A stretch of DNA of 64,000 nt from Druceiella hillmani (GCA_039881145.1 JAYKKI010000009.1:13876501-13940500); one strand, 5' to 3'. Positions 41,437 to 54,460 are shown, numbered from the stretch's first letter. Notes: generated from the sequence alone by a model not told the origin. A program made the numbers and translations.

Positions 41437-43328
41437 CATGCTAATTTGGATTATTGGCACATGAGTGAAGCTTACATTTAGTTAGCTTAAACATTAAAAT
41501 TTAATGTTCATCGAGAGTATTTGAATTATTACTTAATTCCCAAGCATAATTAGAAAAAGAACCTGGCGCGTTGATATAAATTATTGGCATACAAGTAAAG
41601 CTTAAATTTAGTTATCTTAAGAACATTGTCGGAACTTAGTATAGAAGCATAAGGAAAATATTGTAATTAATTTAATATCGCGAAAAATCAGCATTCAAGT
41701 CAATAAAACTCGAAGCATTATTTTCTTGTTTCGGAAAACATTTTTCTTAAATATTAAAGGTAATTTGTGACTGAATAAAATTTCTGATGAAGAACTAAAT
41801 ATAACCATTATAAGTTCATTACGTTAAATGAAAATACTCAATGACAATACTACGGTTTTTATTTTCAGAGATACAATAAATCAGATGAACACATCCCGAC
41901 TCTCCACACAATAGTAAAAAACAGTATTCACAAAATTTAGACTTCATTTTTTTGTTTATATCAAAATAGTAAACTTATAAATCTGATAAAATGAATAATG
42001 AAAAACTAAAGCATTATTGTCAAGAAATGAATAGAAAAATAAATAAGTTCGTCTTTCATAATATAATTATTTTTCTTATGTACAATATAACTACACATTC
42101 AAGGTTGGTGAATTTTTTATAACACAATCTGGAGTAAGTACGGCCAGTTGTGAAAAACTTTATCCCCAAAAGGCTACACGAAGTTCATCACAGGATTCAT
42201 GACATTTCATTTCCTAGTTTTCAAATTGCCATCCATTACGAGACGAATGAAGAACTTTTTAATTTCCAAAGACCATGATATCTAATGGGTTTCCATAACC
42301 AAATTACATTGTAGCATTTTATATTCATAATGAAGTAGCTAGCCCTAAGTTTTTTCAGTATTTTTGCTGCGAAATTATTTTTATGCCTAAAATCTACTGT
42401 AATTCATATTCTTATGTTCTTGAAAGTACAAAACTTACCAAAATTAAACGCCTCCACTTATTTTCCCATTGTAAATTTAATATAATTAAATTAATAATTA
42501 TTTTACCTATTTAATAATGCTTCAGAATATAATAAATCGTGTCATGGGATGCCTGGTAGATGTGAAACATCTAATTTTTTGTAAATTTTTATGTGGAAAT
42601 ATTTTAATTTCAACAGAGTGAAAAGGGAAGAAACAAATATTCAGATGGTTGTTAAAAATAAAATATTAATTTAATTTCATAGTTTTATTTTTATGCAATA
42701 TTATCACAGCAATATTTCTTAACAATCCACTGAAAATATGTTTTTAATTTTAAATTGCTCTTAGCCGATAAGACACGAAGCTGGCCGAATTAAGCCGGAA
42801 AGAGCCGAAAGAAAACACGCGAAGCTGGTCAAATGGCATGTTTCGACGTGCCATTAGAACGTTTTAATCTCTCATCCAAACGCGCCATTAAATTTTTCAT
42901 ATCAAATAACACTTTAAGAACTTACATTTCCATAAGCTTTCAGTGTTCCTTAATGAAACGAGAAACTCTTAATTTCCTCTTGTTCGTTCTTCCGTTTGTC
43001 TTTAATAAAATTTTCCAAGTACATGCTTGAAATGAATGACACTATTAGCACGTTAAAAAACCATATTACCATCACAGATCAAAACTGGTAGAAAAATTAT
43101 ATTCATATACCCTTTGGATAGTGAAGTTATTATTAGACAAGCCGTTGAAAATAAAACCGAGTTTTCATTTGTCATCTCCCATTTTTGAACACCGTTTGTA
43201 AAGTGTTACACGTGATGTATTGCGCATGCACTAGGCTTTTATTCATATTGGACTAATTGCTTTCAAAATGCTAGATGATCTATGATATATCTATCTCTAT
43301 ATAGATTTTAACTATTTTTTATCATAGC
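41437..43328 (-). repeat. Right arm of the foldback structure
   Basis: Reverse complement of the left arm. The motif corresponding to the left TTAACACTTTG reads, on the minus strand, GTAACACTTTACAAACGG (near 43190-43208), so the TTAA is lost on this side. Confidence 0.85.
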
Positions 43329-44660
43329 AAGGTGGACAGCGACGATATTACACTAGGGCCATCTCTGTAATTCTATTTTATTATTATTATGTTGTAACAT
43401 ACTAGGTGAAATATTTCATGGCTATATGAACACGTTTATATGCATATGTTTATATATAAATTTTATGCAACTGCATGTTTTGTCTAATTCATTTTAAGAA
43501 TGTTTAGAATATATAGTGAAAAATATATCACGTTTGTTTATGATATATTGATTTATAAGTAACCCATATTGATGTTTATGTTCACTAAAGTTTTATAAAA
43601 TATTTTAAACACAATGACAAAAATTAAGATTCGCCTCACGAAACAATATTTGGCACGTATTACTACTTATTATTGCAGTCGCCTTGTAAATTATACCAGG
43701 GAGTTCATCGACATTTAGACGGACGGAAAATTAAGCATTGCTACAACACTCTCGCTATACGTCAATTAATTTTTTCATTTACCGTCTTTCGAGTACACGA
43801 ATTACACTTTATTTACACCGAGTTACTTAAAGTTCCGAGACCGAGAGTTTGGGTTTACCACAAAAACTCACGTGAGTTTTGTAAAAGCTTATATTGTAAA
43901 AATATGAGTTTTACATGTTTGAGCTTGCAATCATTACGAGATATGAAATTGTGATTTCGGTTCTCGTTTCCACGCGTCTATTTACCAATTTTCTGGCGCA
44001 GAATATTTTTTTGTATCCAATAAAAAAATGAAATATACTTAAATCTAAATAAGAACGACCACGTGCCGCTAATGAACACGTGCCGTTCGAGAAACATCAA
44101 AGGATTATCTTCTTTTATATACACTTTTTGAAATAAACACCCGACTGACTAAAAAAATATTTTTAAAATATCTATATTTCTACCTAGGCAGCGGCGTAGG
44201 CAGTCATCACAAAGTATTCATATAGCAACTGCGTTTTTTCCTTGTAGTTATTTTATTAGTACGTAAATGTCTTTTTTTTTAAAGTTTATATTTGACGCAT
44301 TAAACTATTTTAATGATTACTCAATTTGTTTCCTATATGTCAATGTCAACAAGTGTACAACATGAAATGTAATGTCATATTTAGAAATGAATCACTAATT
44401 TTTGTTTCAGTTACGCTATTCTTGATAACGGTTTCCAAAAATTAAGCATGATAATTTTACATAATTTTCAATCTTTTTTCCACTTGATAATAAAATTTAA
44501 TTTGCTTGAATTTTCGTACAAAATATGTTGAAACAAAGGTTACTTGACCGAAAACTATTTGTACCAATTAGTTGATAACACTTCATTCATAGTCCGAAGA
44601 ACATAGATTTCACACAATGATTTTATCCGCGCTATTTTGGTAGATGTTAGGATGTAAGCA
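43329..44660. other. AT-rich DNA, no gene seen
   Basis: The 93-codon frame at 43673-43954 has no motif I recognise. A small repeated phrase (cacgtgccgctaatgaacacgtgccg) lies near 44060. Confidence 0.4.
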
Positions 44661-45527
44661 TAGTTTTGGTAGAAATACTGTTTATTTCTTCATAGTAATA
44701 GTAATCATTTCGGTTTTAGAATTCAATAGAAAAATTAAAAAAAATTTAATATAAAAGGCTAAAACGTACATGAACGCCATTAAAGGAATAGAACTATACA
44801 ATATTCACTCAAATAAAATTAATTTAAACTATTTTGTTTAGAAATGGTAACCATTAAATCAGACAGTCTCGTTATTATATTGTTAAAAGTAGAATATACT
44901 TTTGCAATTCCTAAATACAATTGAAGAAATAATTAATGAATAGGAAGCTGGAGTTACTGCTTTACCCGCCTTACATATAATTTGCAAAGTTTATTTACTT
45001 TCTTACTCGCAATTACGTATGGAAATTGGCAAAGATATAAATAGACATATTTTTATTGTAGGCATCACAGGTCAATCATAGAGGCACACTGACAAAGAAA
45101 AATCAAAAGCTTAGGTAAAATAATTTTAAATGATCGTGTTAATAAATACTGTTTTCAAGATGAAAAATTTTTATTTTATTAAAAAATTAGCGGAAGACCT
45201 TTAGGAAGAATTATACAAGACAAAAAAGTTTAATATTTTCCAAAAATACTCTGAACAACTTTAGTTTAATAGATTTCCTTAGATGAAGATTCAGTATATT
45301 AAGATTCTTTGTCATTAATATTTCTACATGTTAACTCTAATTTTTAAGCACTTGTCTGCTAAATTTAATGTCAATAGTTCTAAAATTGTAGAAAATGTAA
45401 AACCGTGATAGACGTCCGTCTCTGATTATGATGAATTCATAAAGATTTTTTAATTTTTCTATTGAATTCTAAAACAAAAATGATTACTATTACGATGCAA
45501 AAATAAACAGTATTTCTACCAAAACTA
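44661..45527. repeat. Inverted repeat pair, ~85-bp arms
   Basis: The left arm (44661-44745) and right arm (45443-45527) are reverse complements: TAGTTTTGGTAGAAATACTG, then tttattt, atagtaatagtaatcatt and TTTTAGAATTCAATAGAAAA all recur. About 700 bp of non-repeated AT-rich DNA lies between. This is the layout of a small non-autonomous DNA transposon, but I cannot see a convincing target-site duplication. Confidence 0.75.
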
Positions 45528-46624
45528 TTTGAGTAGTAGTAGAAATATAACAATCAATTCCCAAATTTTATGAAGAATTTGTATTCATAAGGTAATGATA
45601 AAGGTTAGAAAACTTAATGTTATTGAACTGACATTGCATTTAATAATCGCTTAATTTCACAACAATGCACTTAATTTTATGAACGTTATTGTGTGAAAAT
45701 TTGAACTACAAAATTTTCTTACAACATGCCGGCAGATCTTATTTATGAGTACATTATATTTTATGCTATAAAAGTACAAGGTGCACGTGAATTTAGACAA
45801 GGCGATTTATTTCCATGTTTTCACTTGTGTATTGCTATTATTATACTTTACAATGCATTTTTATCGCTGTGGATGATGCTGAGACAGTTTTATGTTCCTT
45901 TTGCGTCTCACGTTATAAAGAATATTGTGAATTTAAAGTGAAACTTAATGTTTATTAGAAGCGCTGTTACATAATTTATGGAGCAAACAAAAGACTGTAA
46001 AGTACACTCACGTGTACAATATTTTATGTCGCTCACAATAATTATTTAAAATGTTCATAAAAAAATGGAAGAAGAGAAAAACTTAGATTAATCGTTTGTA
46101 ATATTATACGAATGTCAATATATTTAAAAGGAAAACGTGAAACATCACAATTTTTTATTGTTTCTCTATCGGACAATTCTACAATTCAAAGCTTCTGATT
46201 ATAATTTCAGACTTATGGAAACAATCCGTGAAATAATTTTTTTTAATTGAAAAAAGCTCCGTAATTTTTTCAGTTGATGGCACTGTAAAAACACTATATC
46301 AAAAATTTAATAAGAAGATTTTAGGTGACTGACCCAATGCTAAAAGTTCAAATCAGGTGCGGGTAAGCTTTCCGAACAAATTGTGTACTGTTCGGTACGA
46401 ATTTTAATTAGATACCTAATGGGATCGAGTTAGATTTCCGATAGCATGTGCTACTTTACATTTATTTATTTATTAGTCAATTCATAGAAAAATACATTTG
46501 GTGGAAATATTATAGTTATATAAGTAATCTCTTCCAGTCGTCCACAGATAAATGAGATTAGAAAAATTTAATAAGCCATAAAGGACTTTATTACAATATA
46601 AAACAATAATATTTCACTTAGAAA

Positions 46625-46713
<89 letters not shown>

Positions 46714-49629
46714 TAGTACAAATATTAAAATTTATTTGGATGAAAGAAAGAAATAATGGGACCGCAAAAGGACTAGAATTTTGGAGAAGCTGCTTCTCCT
46801 ATATTTTCACTCGATCTTGGCTTTCAATCAAAGTGTGCTGCTTGGGTAGTAAACAATTTTCGTAAGAAGTAGGAGTAGAGATACATATGAGTTTTTACAT
46901 TGACTCACCGCATTGACATTAAAATTCTATGTCGTGTTTTGATATCATCGATTAGCAACGAAAAAATTTAACGATGAGTTTTAAGTATATTTCCAATTTA
47001 ATAGAAAAAATCAAGCATGATGCGTATTAATTAGTTTTATTTTTTATTGTAGTAGCATGTAAAATTTTAATACAAAATCGAATTCAAATGAAAACAAAAT
47101 AACTGCAGGCGCCATTGGTATCGAAAAAAAAAGTTGATCGAGTCAAAACTCGTGTATATTTGTTTTTCAAAAGGACCTGCTAGTCACCATAGCGTGGCAG
47201 AAAGACTGCAAAATAATTTCCCGCGCAGAGTTATTTTCTCGTCACAAAACACATAGCATGCCATTTTACGTTTTCCCTTTTATTTCCGGCTTTCCGGGAA
47301 TCAGTAGGATATCTTCATACTTCGGTGGTCTAAATAAATGCGGCGTATTTTGTTCAAGTCTAATAGATAAAAGTTGGAACTGGTAGGAGGCTGTAGCTTT
47401 CTATGTAATTTTTTTATATTATTTAACATATTGTCCAGTAATAAGTTTTCGTAACGAAACATTTTAACAAACATATCTAGGAATCTTAACAACTTTTTGT
47501 TTAACAAAATGTTTGATAACCACAGAATATAAAATGAGATAAAAGCGGTAGGTTCAGGACACTGTATGGAAGTACATATCGCCTATTTAAACCAAATTAA
47601 TTTTTAATTCACCTATTGTATTGCTGCGCAAGGTCTAACCTCTGCTTAAAATTTTCATGGAGGCATTGAATGAATTTACGTTTTCGTACGCTTAAGTCAC
47701 ATATGTTCTAAAATATTAATAATCTTTACACATTTACAGACTTCTCACCATGATATTGAACTAAAGCATCATAATTATATGGATTCGTCAATCATTTTAA
47801 ATTTAATTTTTTTAAGAAAACATAAATTTTAAATGCTAGTATTTACGGGGATAAACTGATTTGATATCTGCATTTAAAACTATGACGTCTTAATATGAAC
47901 ATTTGGTTATAAGTCCTGAAATAGAAATAAATAATCGAAGTTGAAGATTGAATATGTTATTCAAATGTTATCAATTTCTAAAACGTAATAGATTGTAGAA
48001 ATAATTTCAGATTTACTGGCTCACAACGAGATATGTTTATAAAATATACTTAACTCAACATCCGTAAAATAATATAAGTTTAACAAGTAGTTGACGTTTG
48101 ATCAATTTAATATTTAACATAAATATAAGAAATGAAGAAAGGTCTTCATTTTTATAGAAAGTAGTAAATTTAAATATCGTCGCGCATATAACGTAATTAA
48201 AATCCATGATTATAATATTTGTTGTCGAACTTCGAATTTGAGGTCCAATAAATGTTTATAAGAACTAACTAAAAAAATAAGTGACTCCTTATTATCTGCC
48301 AGATAGTTACAACTTAAACAAATATCTATATCTAATTATCCATAAAAATGATTTCTGCTTCAGTTGACGCAAAAATAAACAGCCATTTCACCCATGACAT
48401 TGTTGATACAAATTTAGTTTTGCTTTCGGGTAAAATTGGAGCTGTGTTTGGATACAAATACCTTTTTTTACAAATTTATATAAAATACCTGTTCTAAAAA
48501 TGTGCTGACCAAATTATATCTGTCTTTCTGGGAAAGTATTTCTCCCATATGGCAGCATTAATCTATTTCTCCTTTATAAAGTAGTGTATAAAGTATCTAA
48601 TAGTGTGTTTTTCATCGAGACAACATGTTCATTTCAGAACTAAAATCGATCCAAGAAACAAAATATTAAACGTTCACAATATAAAGCATAGCCATTTCTC
48701 CAATTACTATTTAACGTAAATCGATGGTTAACATAACCTGAACTCGGGATGAAAATTGGCTTTTTTCACCAGTTTTCTTTCCTTTTTGGGGTCAGTTCTT
48801 CATCAAACATTATGTATGTGTAAAATTTCACTGTTCGAATTTATTTTAGTATCAAAAAGGGCTATGCCATTAGTTTTTTTATGCGGCTAGAGGGCTGCCT
48901 TTTTACCCATATTTGGAAAATCTAAAGAAAATTTTTCGGTCAGAAAAACTGCTAATTTTGTTTGAAATAAACATAAATATATTTAAATAAAGCAAAAATT
49001 GTAAAACAACCATCACCGGATCAAAGAAACGTGTTCGCATACATAGCTCGTAAAAACGCGACTGAAGCTCATTTGTGCTTGTAATAGAATACAGAAAATA
49101 GTTTTAAAAAGGAATAGCATAATAATTGTTTTCAATAATAACCACTGTTTATAAAGCATAATGACATCAAGTTGAGTACAAAACGCGTAATAACATAAAT
49201 ATACTGAAAAATTTTTTACGCGTCTAATAATTTGGCCAGGGACTGTAAATTGTGACTAATATCGACGTTTATATATTCCGATTTCAAGACGGTACTTGTC
49301 ACACACGCACACACTATTACTCACTATACACTATTACTCTGATGTTTATTTAACGTAAAGACGAAATTTTACACTAGTTATTTGAGCTCCACTCATGAAA
49401 TGGCCATTTCTTAATTTGAAAGCACAATTATCAGGTGTAATTGATCTTCTATTTTTTTCCACAGAACCCGTAAAGCATTTTGAACTTTCCACCTTTCTCC
49501 CTAACGCCCCTCCCCCTCCAACGTCTACTTTTTTTCGGATATGACACGACAACTAGGTTTTACATATGAAAAAAATGTTTTAATATTTAAAAGTCTATTT
49601 TTATGGACAATGTAAATTGTCCTTTAAAA
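45528..49629. other. AT-rich DNA, no gene seen
   Basis: Holds the (TA)n tract listed separately. The 71-codon frame at 45726-45941 and the 68-codon minus-strand frames at 47301-47507 and 49346-49552 carry no motif I can assign. Confidence 0.4.
46627..46711. repeat. (TA)n microsatellite, ~85 bp
   Basis: A pure TA tract. Confidence 0.95.
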
Positions 49630-49675
49630 AAAAGTGCATTTTTATTTTGTTTTAAAAAAATAAAAATGCACTTTT
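49630..49675. repeat. Perfect hairpin, 19-bp stem
   Basis: aaaagtgcatttttatttt and its exact reverse complement flank an 8-nt loop (gttttaaa). It lies in A/T homopolymer-rich DNA. Confidence 0.9.
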
Positions 49676-52600
49676 ATTTACAAAAAAAAAATAAACGCAC
49701 GTATACAAAACACAAAAAGGCCCTGGATTCCACGATGAGAATATCATTTTATTCATGTAACGCAACCTCTGGATACACATATTGAAAAGAGAAACACGCG
49801 CCAAACGATACGAAACTGCAAGTACAATTACATCAAACGTTATTGAAGCAAATTAGGATAAGTATATTTTTAATAAAAACGATTAGAATGTTTCGATTCA
49901 TACCTTCGAGGGCATGAGTGCTATATAATACATTCGGCTAATTCGGTTTGTGCATTCTCTGCTGAGTAAGATCTGGCCAATATTGTTGTGAATTATTTAA
50001 ATGGCCTTTTTAATTAAAATTATTACTCATAATCAATAATGATGTTATGTATTTATTGTTTTGCTCTATTTATATTATAAGGCATAATAACTATAATAAA
50101 GAGCATTAAATAAAAATATGACATTTTCGTAAATCCCTATAACGATTAATAAAAGAGATTACCAATGAAATCGTCGGTGCCAATTATTACCAAGTTATAA
50201 CTTGAGTTACATCTTACGTTTTAATACTAAAATAAACCTCTTTGACACATAGACGCAGATGCTTATGTATTTATATTGACACAACGTCGTAGCTAAAACA
50301 TTTATTTTACAAGATATGTTAAAATGAAAAAAAGTTTTTACTGCTAACAACAAATGGTTCTACATTACTTTTTTCCTTTTTGAGATATTCCTTTAACTTT
50401 AATATTTTTTCCAATGAAACTGAATAACACAAAATTTAAAACATTGCATCAAGATTCAAATAAAAACAAAGATCAGTGTTGATTTGCATTTATTTATATC
50501 AAAGGGTACGATTAGAAGATTAAGGACGAGCTATTACATAAATATATGTGTCTGATGATCCATAAAATTAATGATTGATTTAAGTTTTGTTAATAAAACT
50601 GTTATCATACAGTAACGATTCCTTTAAGTGTTTATTATATTTAGCGTAATATTTATTTAAACTTTTCCATTTCAGACATATTTAAAGGACTCAGAAACCT
50701 TAAGTGCATAAGGGTGAGTTAAGTAAAAGTTAAATGAAGCCTATTTTTAATATGTTATACATAATTTATAAGCAATGTATTGGACGATAAATTATTTGAC
50801 CAGGAATGAACGATAATGGTTTCCTTGGCAACATTTTATTCAGTCTTATTGAAATTCAAAACTCTAGAGTAATAACAAATTTGTATAGAATTTTCGTTGC
50901 TTAACTTTTATTAAAAAGAAAACAGTGTATTTAAATGTTAAAAAAGCGTATAACACTAAAAGTCCATAATTACATACTAATTAAATTAACTTAATATTTC
51001 ACGAGTCGAAACTATTCTCATTTCTCTTGAATGATAACATCTGTGATTGAAATTGTTAAGGTTCTTTGCTATTTATATCATTCCTAAGCTTGATTTTTAG
51101 TAAACGGATATCAAAAAGTGTTCATGACGTGTTCTTAATATTTTTGGAAAACATTTATTATCATTTATATAAGAAGGACTTATGTAAAAAATTGTAATAC
51201 AGGTTTACATAGCCCTAATTATTATAAATTTGATTAAAATAAAAATAATTTGGAAAATTTTCATATTAAATGTAATTTTTAAATAATGAGCTACTGACTA
51301 ATTAGCTCGTAGAAATGCGACCATTCTGCCAGTACACGGCGAGTTTGCTAAAAACGCTATCAGTAATAATTTATATGTGTGATATGAGGGTAGCTTAAAG
51401 ACGAGACGGAGTTAGCGGCAAGTCGAAAATAATTGCTTTTTCCGCACTCGGTTTTTCTATGTGTGAATTTTCTATGTGTACTCGTGAATAAATAAAACTG
51501 TAACGAGGCTTCTTTAAAATTTTAATTATTTGTATTTCGTATTGAGAAGCGATAAAAAGTATCATTTTCGCTGATTAAATAAAGGGGGTTTCATAGTCCC
51601 ACAAAACAGTATCAGATCAAGAATGAAGGATAAAGCTTTGCAAGTAAATTTCATAATGAAGTTTATTCATAGATCAACTTATTCTTAATTAGGTACGGGA
51701 GCTGAAATGTAGTGAAAATAATAAATAGAAGAACGACGTAAGTACTTATGTTATATTTACCAAGAACTAAAAAATTAGAAAAGGTAAAATAAGATCTGAA
51801 TATTAAATGTGTATCCTTACCAACATGGAATATGGCCGCCTGTTGGTACAGTTGCATCGATAAAAATTTAGATTTAATATAGTTAGATATCATGAGTTAT
51901 ATAAATAGAACGTAGAATTTTTAATCTTGCTTTTTGATAGGTCTTACTTTTTTATAGAAATTGTAAAGGGCAATAAAATTCTTTTTGTATAAAGATATTT
52001 TCATCGCACTATCTGAACAATTATTTTTGATTATCAAATAGCTACATATTTTTTTTATGTCAATGGACTCGTTACAAATATATTCTCGCTGAGATTTATC
52101 TCTTGTCGCCTGCTTTGTCATAAATTTGCGAACGATTTTTTTTTCCAAATACAACTGTGAAAGTCCATCAAATGGAAGAAATAAAAGCAGTGCGCAGTTT
52201 AATATCTGCTATTTAAAAATATCAAACAAGTAAAGAAAGCATAATTATATTTTTATATATAGCTCATTGATCCTAAAATACAATTCAAATTGAAGAAAAT
52301 AATTGGGAAAATAAAAGTTCTCAACTAATTAACGTCCAGAAAACTATCAAAAACAATTTAACATTGGATTTTTTTTTCTTATACATTGAAACTTGCCAAA
52401 GAGTAACAATTTAAAACAAAAAACTCATTTTGTAATTCAGAGATTACATATAATGTAAATTAAAATTGTCAATCTTATTTCTTTTTAAACATATCGACTT
52501 AATCATTATCGGCGGTCGTTCTTTCAAATGGCGCTTTTCAATAATTAAAGCACATAAACCACAATTGTATAAGGCACAACTGTACCGCAAGCTTAAAAAA

Positions 52601-52984
52601 TAAGTTCATCTACGGATGTAATTAATCTTTGAACTACGGCTTGCCTTATCTTATTTGTTTACAGTAAATAAAACTTAAATATTTAGGTAGTGCTGATCTT
52701 TATTAATACGATTATATTTTTTGTCCGCATCTTTCACGTATTAGAGAAGCATTTATTGTGTGTAGTTTGGGTTGGACCCGCCACAGACAATAATGCGACT
52801 GAAAATGTACTTACGAAAACGAGCAAGCTGTCATCAGTACAAAAATATTACTATGTTATACCGTATACTCCGCTATGAAGTTCGGTATAGTATATGCTAT
52901 ACTATTTTTATATGGCAAATATGTTTTATTAAACGGTGTCACACTGACTATAAAGTTTTTTATACAGCTCTTTCAAAAATATAA
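49676..52984. other. AT-rich DNA, no gene seen
   Basis: Small frames at 51.66-52.15 kb and 52.69-52.98 kb lack motifs. The last few hundred bases may contain more of the LINE that starts below, but I cannot align them. Confidence 0.4.
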
Positions 52985-53573
52985 ATAGAGGGGATCCTCT
53001 ATGGAATTTGTCTGTCTCGAAGAAGCAAAATTTTTCAACGTGGTGTGTAGAGCTTACTTACACTTCTTTTTAACATATTAAAAAATGCTCATAGTCCAAA
53101 TTAACTTAGTGGCAAATTTAAAGATTTGTCTGCTCACGGCCTTGGGCTGCGATCTGAAAGTTCACACACCCTACTTATTCCTAAACATACCTCTACCACT
53201 TACCAAAAATCCTTCACTGTCCAAGTAGCAAAAATTTAGAATCACCTGGATCCTGACATCAGGAAAATCGCGTCTCTAAATATTTTCAAAGACCGAGTGA
53301 AAAAGTCCTGCATCTCCTGAAACTTTTCCTTTGTGTCCTTGCCCTTTCGTGTTTTTTCCATCCCAAATCATGTCAACATTTTGTTTTCTTTTTTAATTTA
53401 CTTTTGTATTTTTTTTGTCTAATGTGCTATGAAGAATTTTCATTGCAAAATCTCTTACAGTCTACCAATAAATAATACAAATTATTATAGTTGACTGGAA
53501 GAGATTGCTCCTGTAGCAATAAGTGCTCCATATGTACTGTACATAAAAGTGAATAATAAATAAATAAACAAAT
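52985..53573 (+). pseudogene. 3' end of a non-LTR retrotransposon (LINE), 5'-truncated
   Basis: The C-terminal end of a LINE ORF2 is readable: SLLTLLFNILKNAHSPN (near 53050), a stop, LSGKFKDLSAHGLGLRSESS (near 53108), TYQKSFTVQVAKI (near 53200), a stop where the family has Trp, then NHLDPDIRKIASLNIFKDRV and a final stop near 53320. This pattern (L.Y.vl....P.yL...f, then ysaaklWNsLP..IR...sln.FK) is the familiar end of CR1/L2/Jockey-like LINE proteins; I do not assign the clade. A 3' untranslated region of about 240 bp follows and ends with agattgctcctgtagcaata, agtgctccatatg and an (ATAA)n-type tail. 5' truncation is normal for LINE insertions. The in-frame stops show that it is dead. Confidence 0.8.
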
Positions 53574-53759
53574 AGAGCTGAGCACAAGGCACATGTACTT
53601 TGACTGCGCGGCACACCGCGGGGACCCGAGTTCGACTCCCGGCCGCTCGTCGAGGGCGCTGGACTGGTATTCTGTGTCGTTGTAAGAGATTGCTATCGTA
53701 GCAATAAGTCCGCCGTATGCATCAATTAGATACATTAAAGTATGTAAATAAATAAATAA
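53574..53759 (+). repeat. tRNA-derived SINE with LINE-like 3' tail
   Basis: The head contains a B-box-like GAGTTCGACTCCCGG (53629-53643) preceded by gcggcacaccgcggggaccc, typical of tRNA-derived SINE heads. A diverged A-box region lies near 53578-53600. The body has ggcgctggactggtattctg. The 3' end reads agattgctatcgtagcaata, agtccgccgtatgc, an aattagatacattaaagta segment and an (AAAT)n tail. That tail resembles the last 70 bp of the LINE immediately upstream, and the minus-strand copy at 14573-14677 has the same body and tail. Pol III would transcribe an intact copy. Confidence 0.85.
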
Positions 53760-53814
53760 CATTTTCACAATCCAGTCAAATTTGAAAAAAAAATCTTAAA
53801 AAGGAAGTGCCACG

Positions 53815-54115
53815 TATCATCAAATATTTTATTTCCACGATTGCATGATAAACATCAAATAATACTAAGTGCAAGTGCAATATAATTATCAAATATTAGT
53901 ACGTTCAAATGTACAAAATATTTTTACGTGTGAGCGCATTATAATCATAAAATACTTTTATGTACAAGTAAGTCACAGTCGTTAAAAAATGTTACGTACA
54001 AATGAGTTATAGTCATCAAATATTTTCACGTATAAATGGATTATCATCATGAAAAATTTGTACCTAAAATTACATTATAATTATCAAATATTTATACGTA
54101 CGACTACTATTATAA
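53815..54115. repeat. Diverged ~34-bp tandem array
   Basis: The phrase (a)tcatcaaatatttttacgt(a)caaat recurs near 53886, 53911, 53943, 53977, 54012, 54046 and 54080, with spacing of 25-35 bp and many substitutions. The units end in TACGT and begin in TAATCATCAAATATT. It starts about 55 bp after the SINE tail and ends just before the compound microsatellite at 54190. Confidence 0.85.
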
Positions 54116-54189
54116 TAATATCATTCCTTAAGATAGCAAGGTAGCGCATTTTTTATTTCATTTTACGAGTGTAAATATTGTATAACTTA

Positions 54190-54242
54190 ACTTATACTCA
54201 CACGAACGCACGCACGCACCCATGTAAGCACGCTTGCAAATA

Positions 54243-54331
<89 letters not shown>

Positions 54332-54460
54332 TTATATATATATATAACGTAATGAACGCAAATATTTCTACATGTTATATATATGTCTGTGTGTGTGCGT
54401 GCGTGCATGCGTACATGTGTATGTTCGTGCGTGCGTGTTGTGCGTGTGTGTGTGCGCGCT
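54190..54460. repeat. Compound microsatellite (ACGC)n / (TA)n / (TGTGCG)n
   Basis: A short (CACG)n run (54200-54225), a (TA)n tract (54241-54346) with symmetric interruptions, and a GT/GC-rich run (54386-54460). The 95-codon frame across it is an artefact. Confidence 0.95.

Larger units (their letters stand above)
37813..43328. mobile_element. Large foldback structure (long inverted repeats), candidate foldback transposon
   Basis: A left arm (about 37813-39490) and a right arm (about 41437-43328) are reverse complements with moderate divergence, around a loop of about 1.9 kb. Paired landmarks include CTAGTGCATGCGCAATA (37900) with tattgcgcatgcactag (43219); ATTCATTTCAAGC (38100) with gcttgaaatgaatg (43025); TTCTTCATTCGTCTCGTAATGG (about 38573) with its complement near 42235; and a 'cgcgaaaaatcagc' block (41680) with its complement near 39235. 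The left arm has about 200 bp (38860-39055) absent from the right. No transposase frame of any length lies in the arms or loop. Known foldback-type elements have this architecture, but the termini and a target-site duplication are not resolved, so an old inverted segmental duplication is also possible. Confidence 0.75.

Noticed and set aside
46455..46480. Third SINE tail (tttatttatttatt)
   Set aside because: No B box or shared body sequence next to it.
53600..53650. A tRNA gene
   Set aside because: A B box is present, but no acceptor stem or cloverleaf can be closed and a SINE body and tail follow; it is a SINE head.
53427..53768. 113-codon minus-strand frame
   Set aside because: Lies across the LINE 3' region and the SINE in the antisense direction; no motif.
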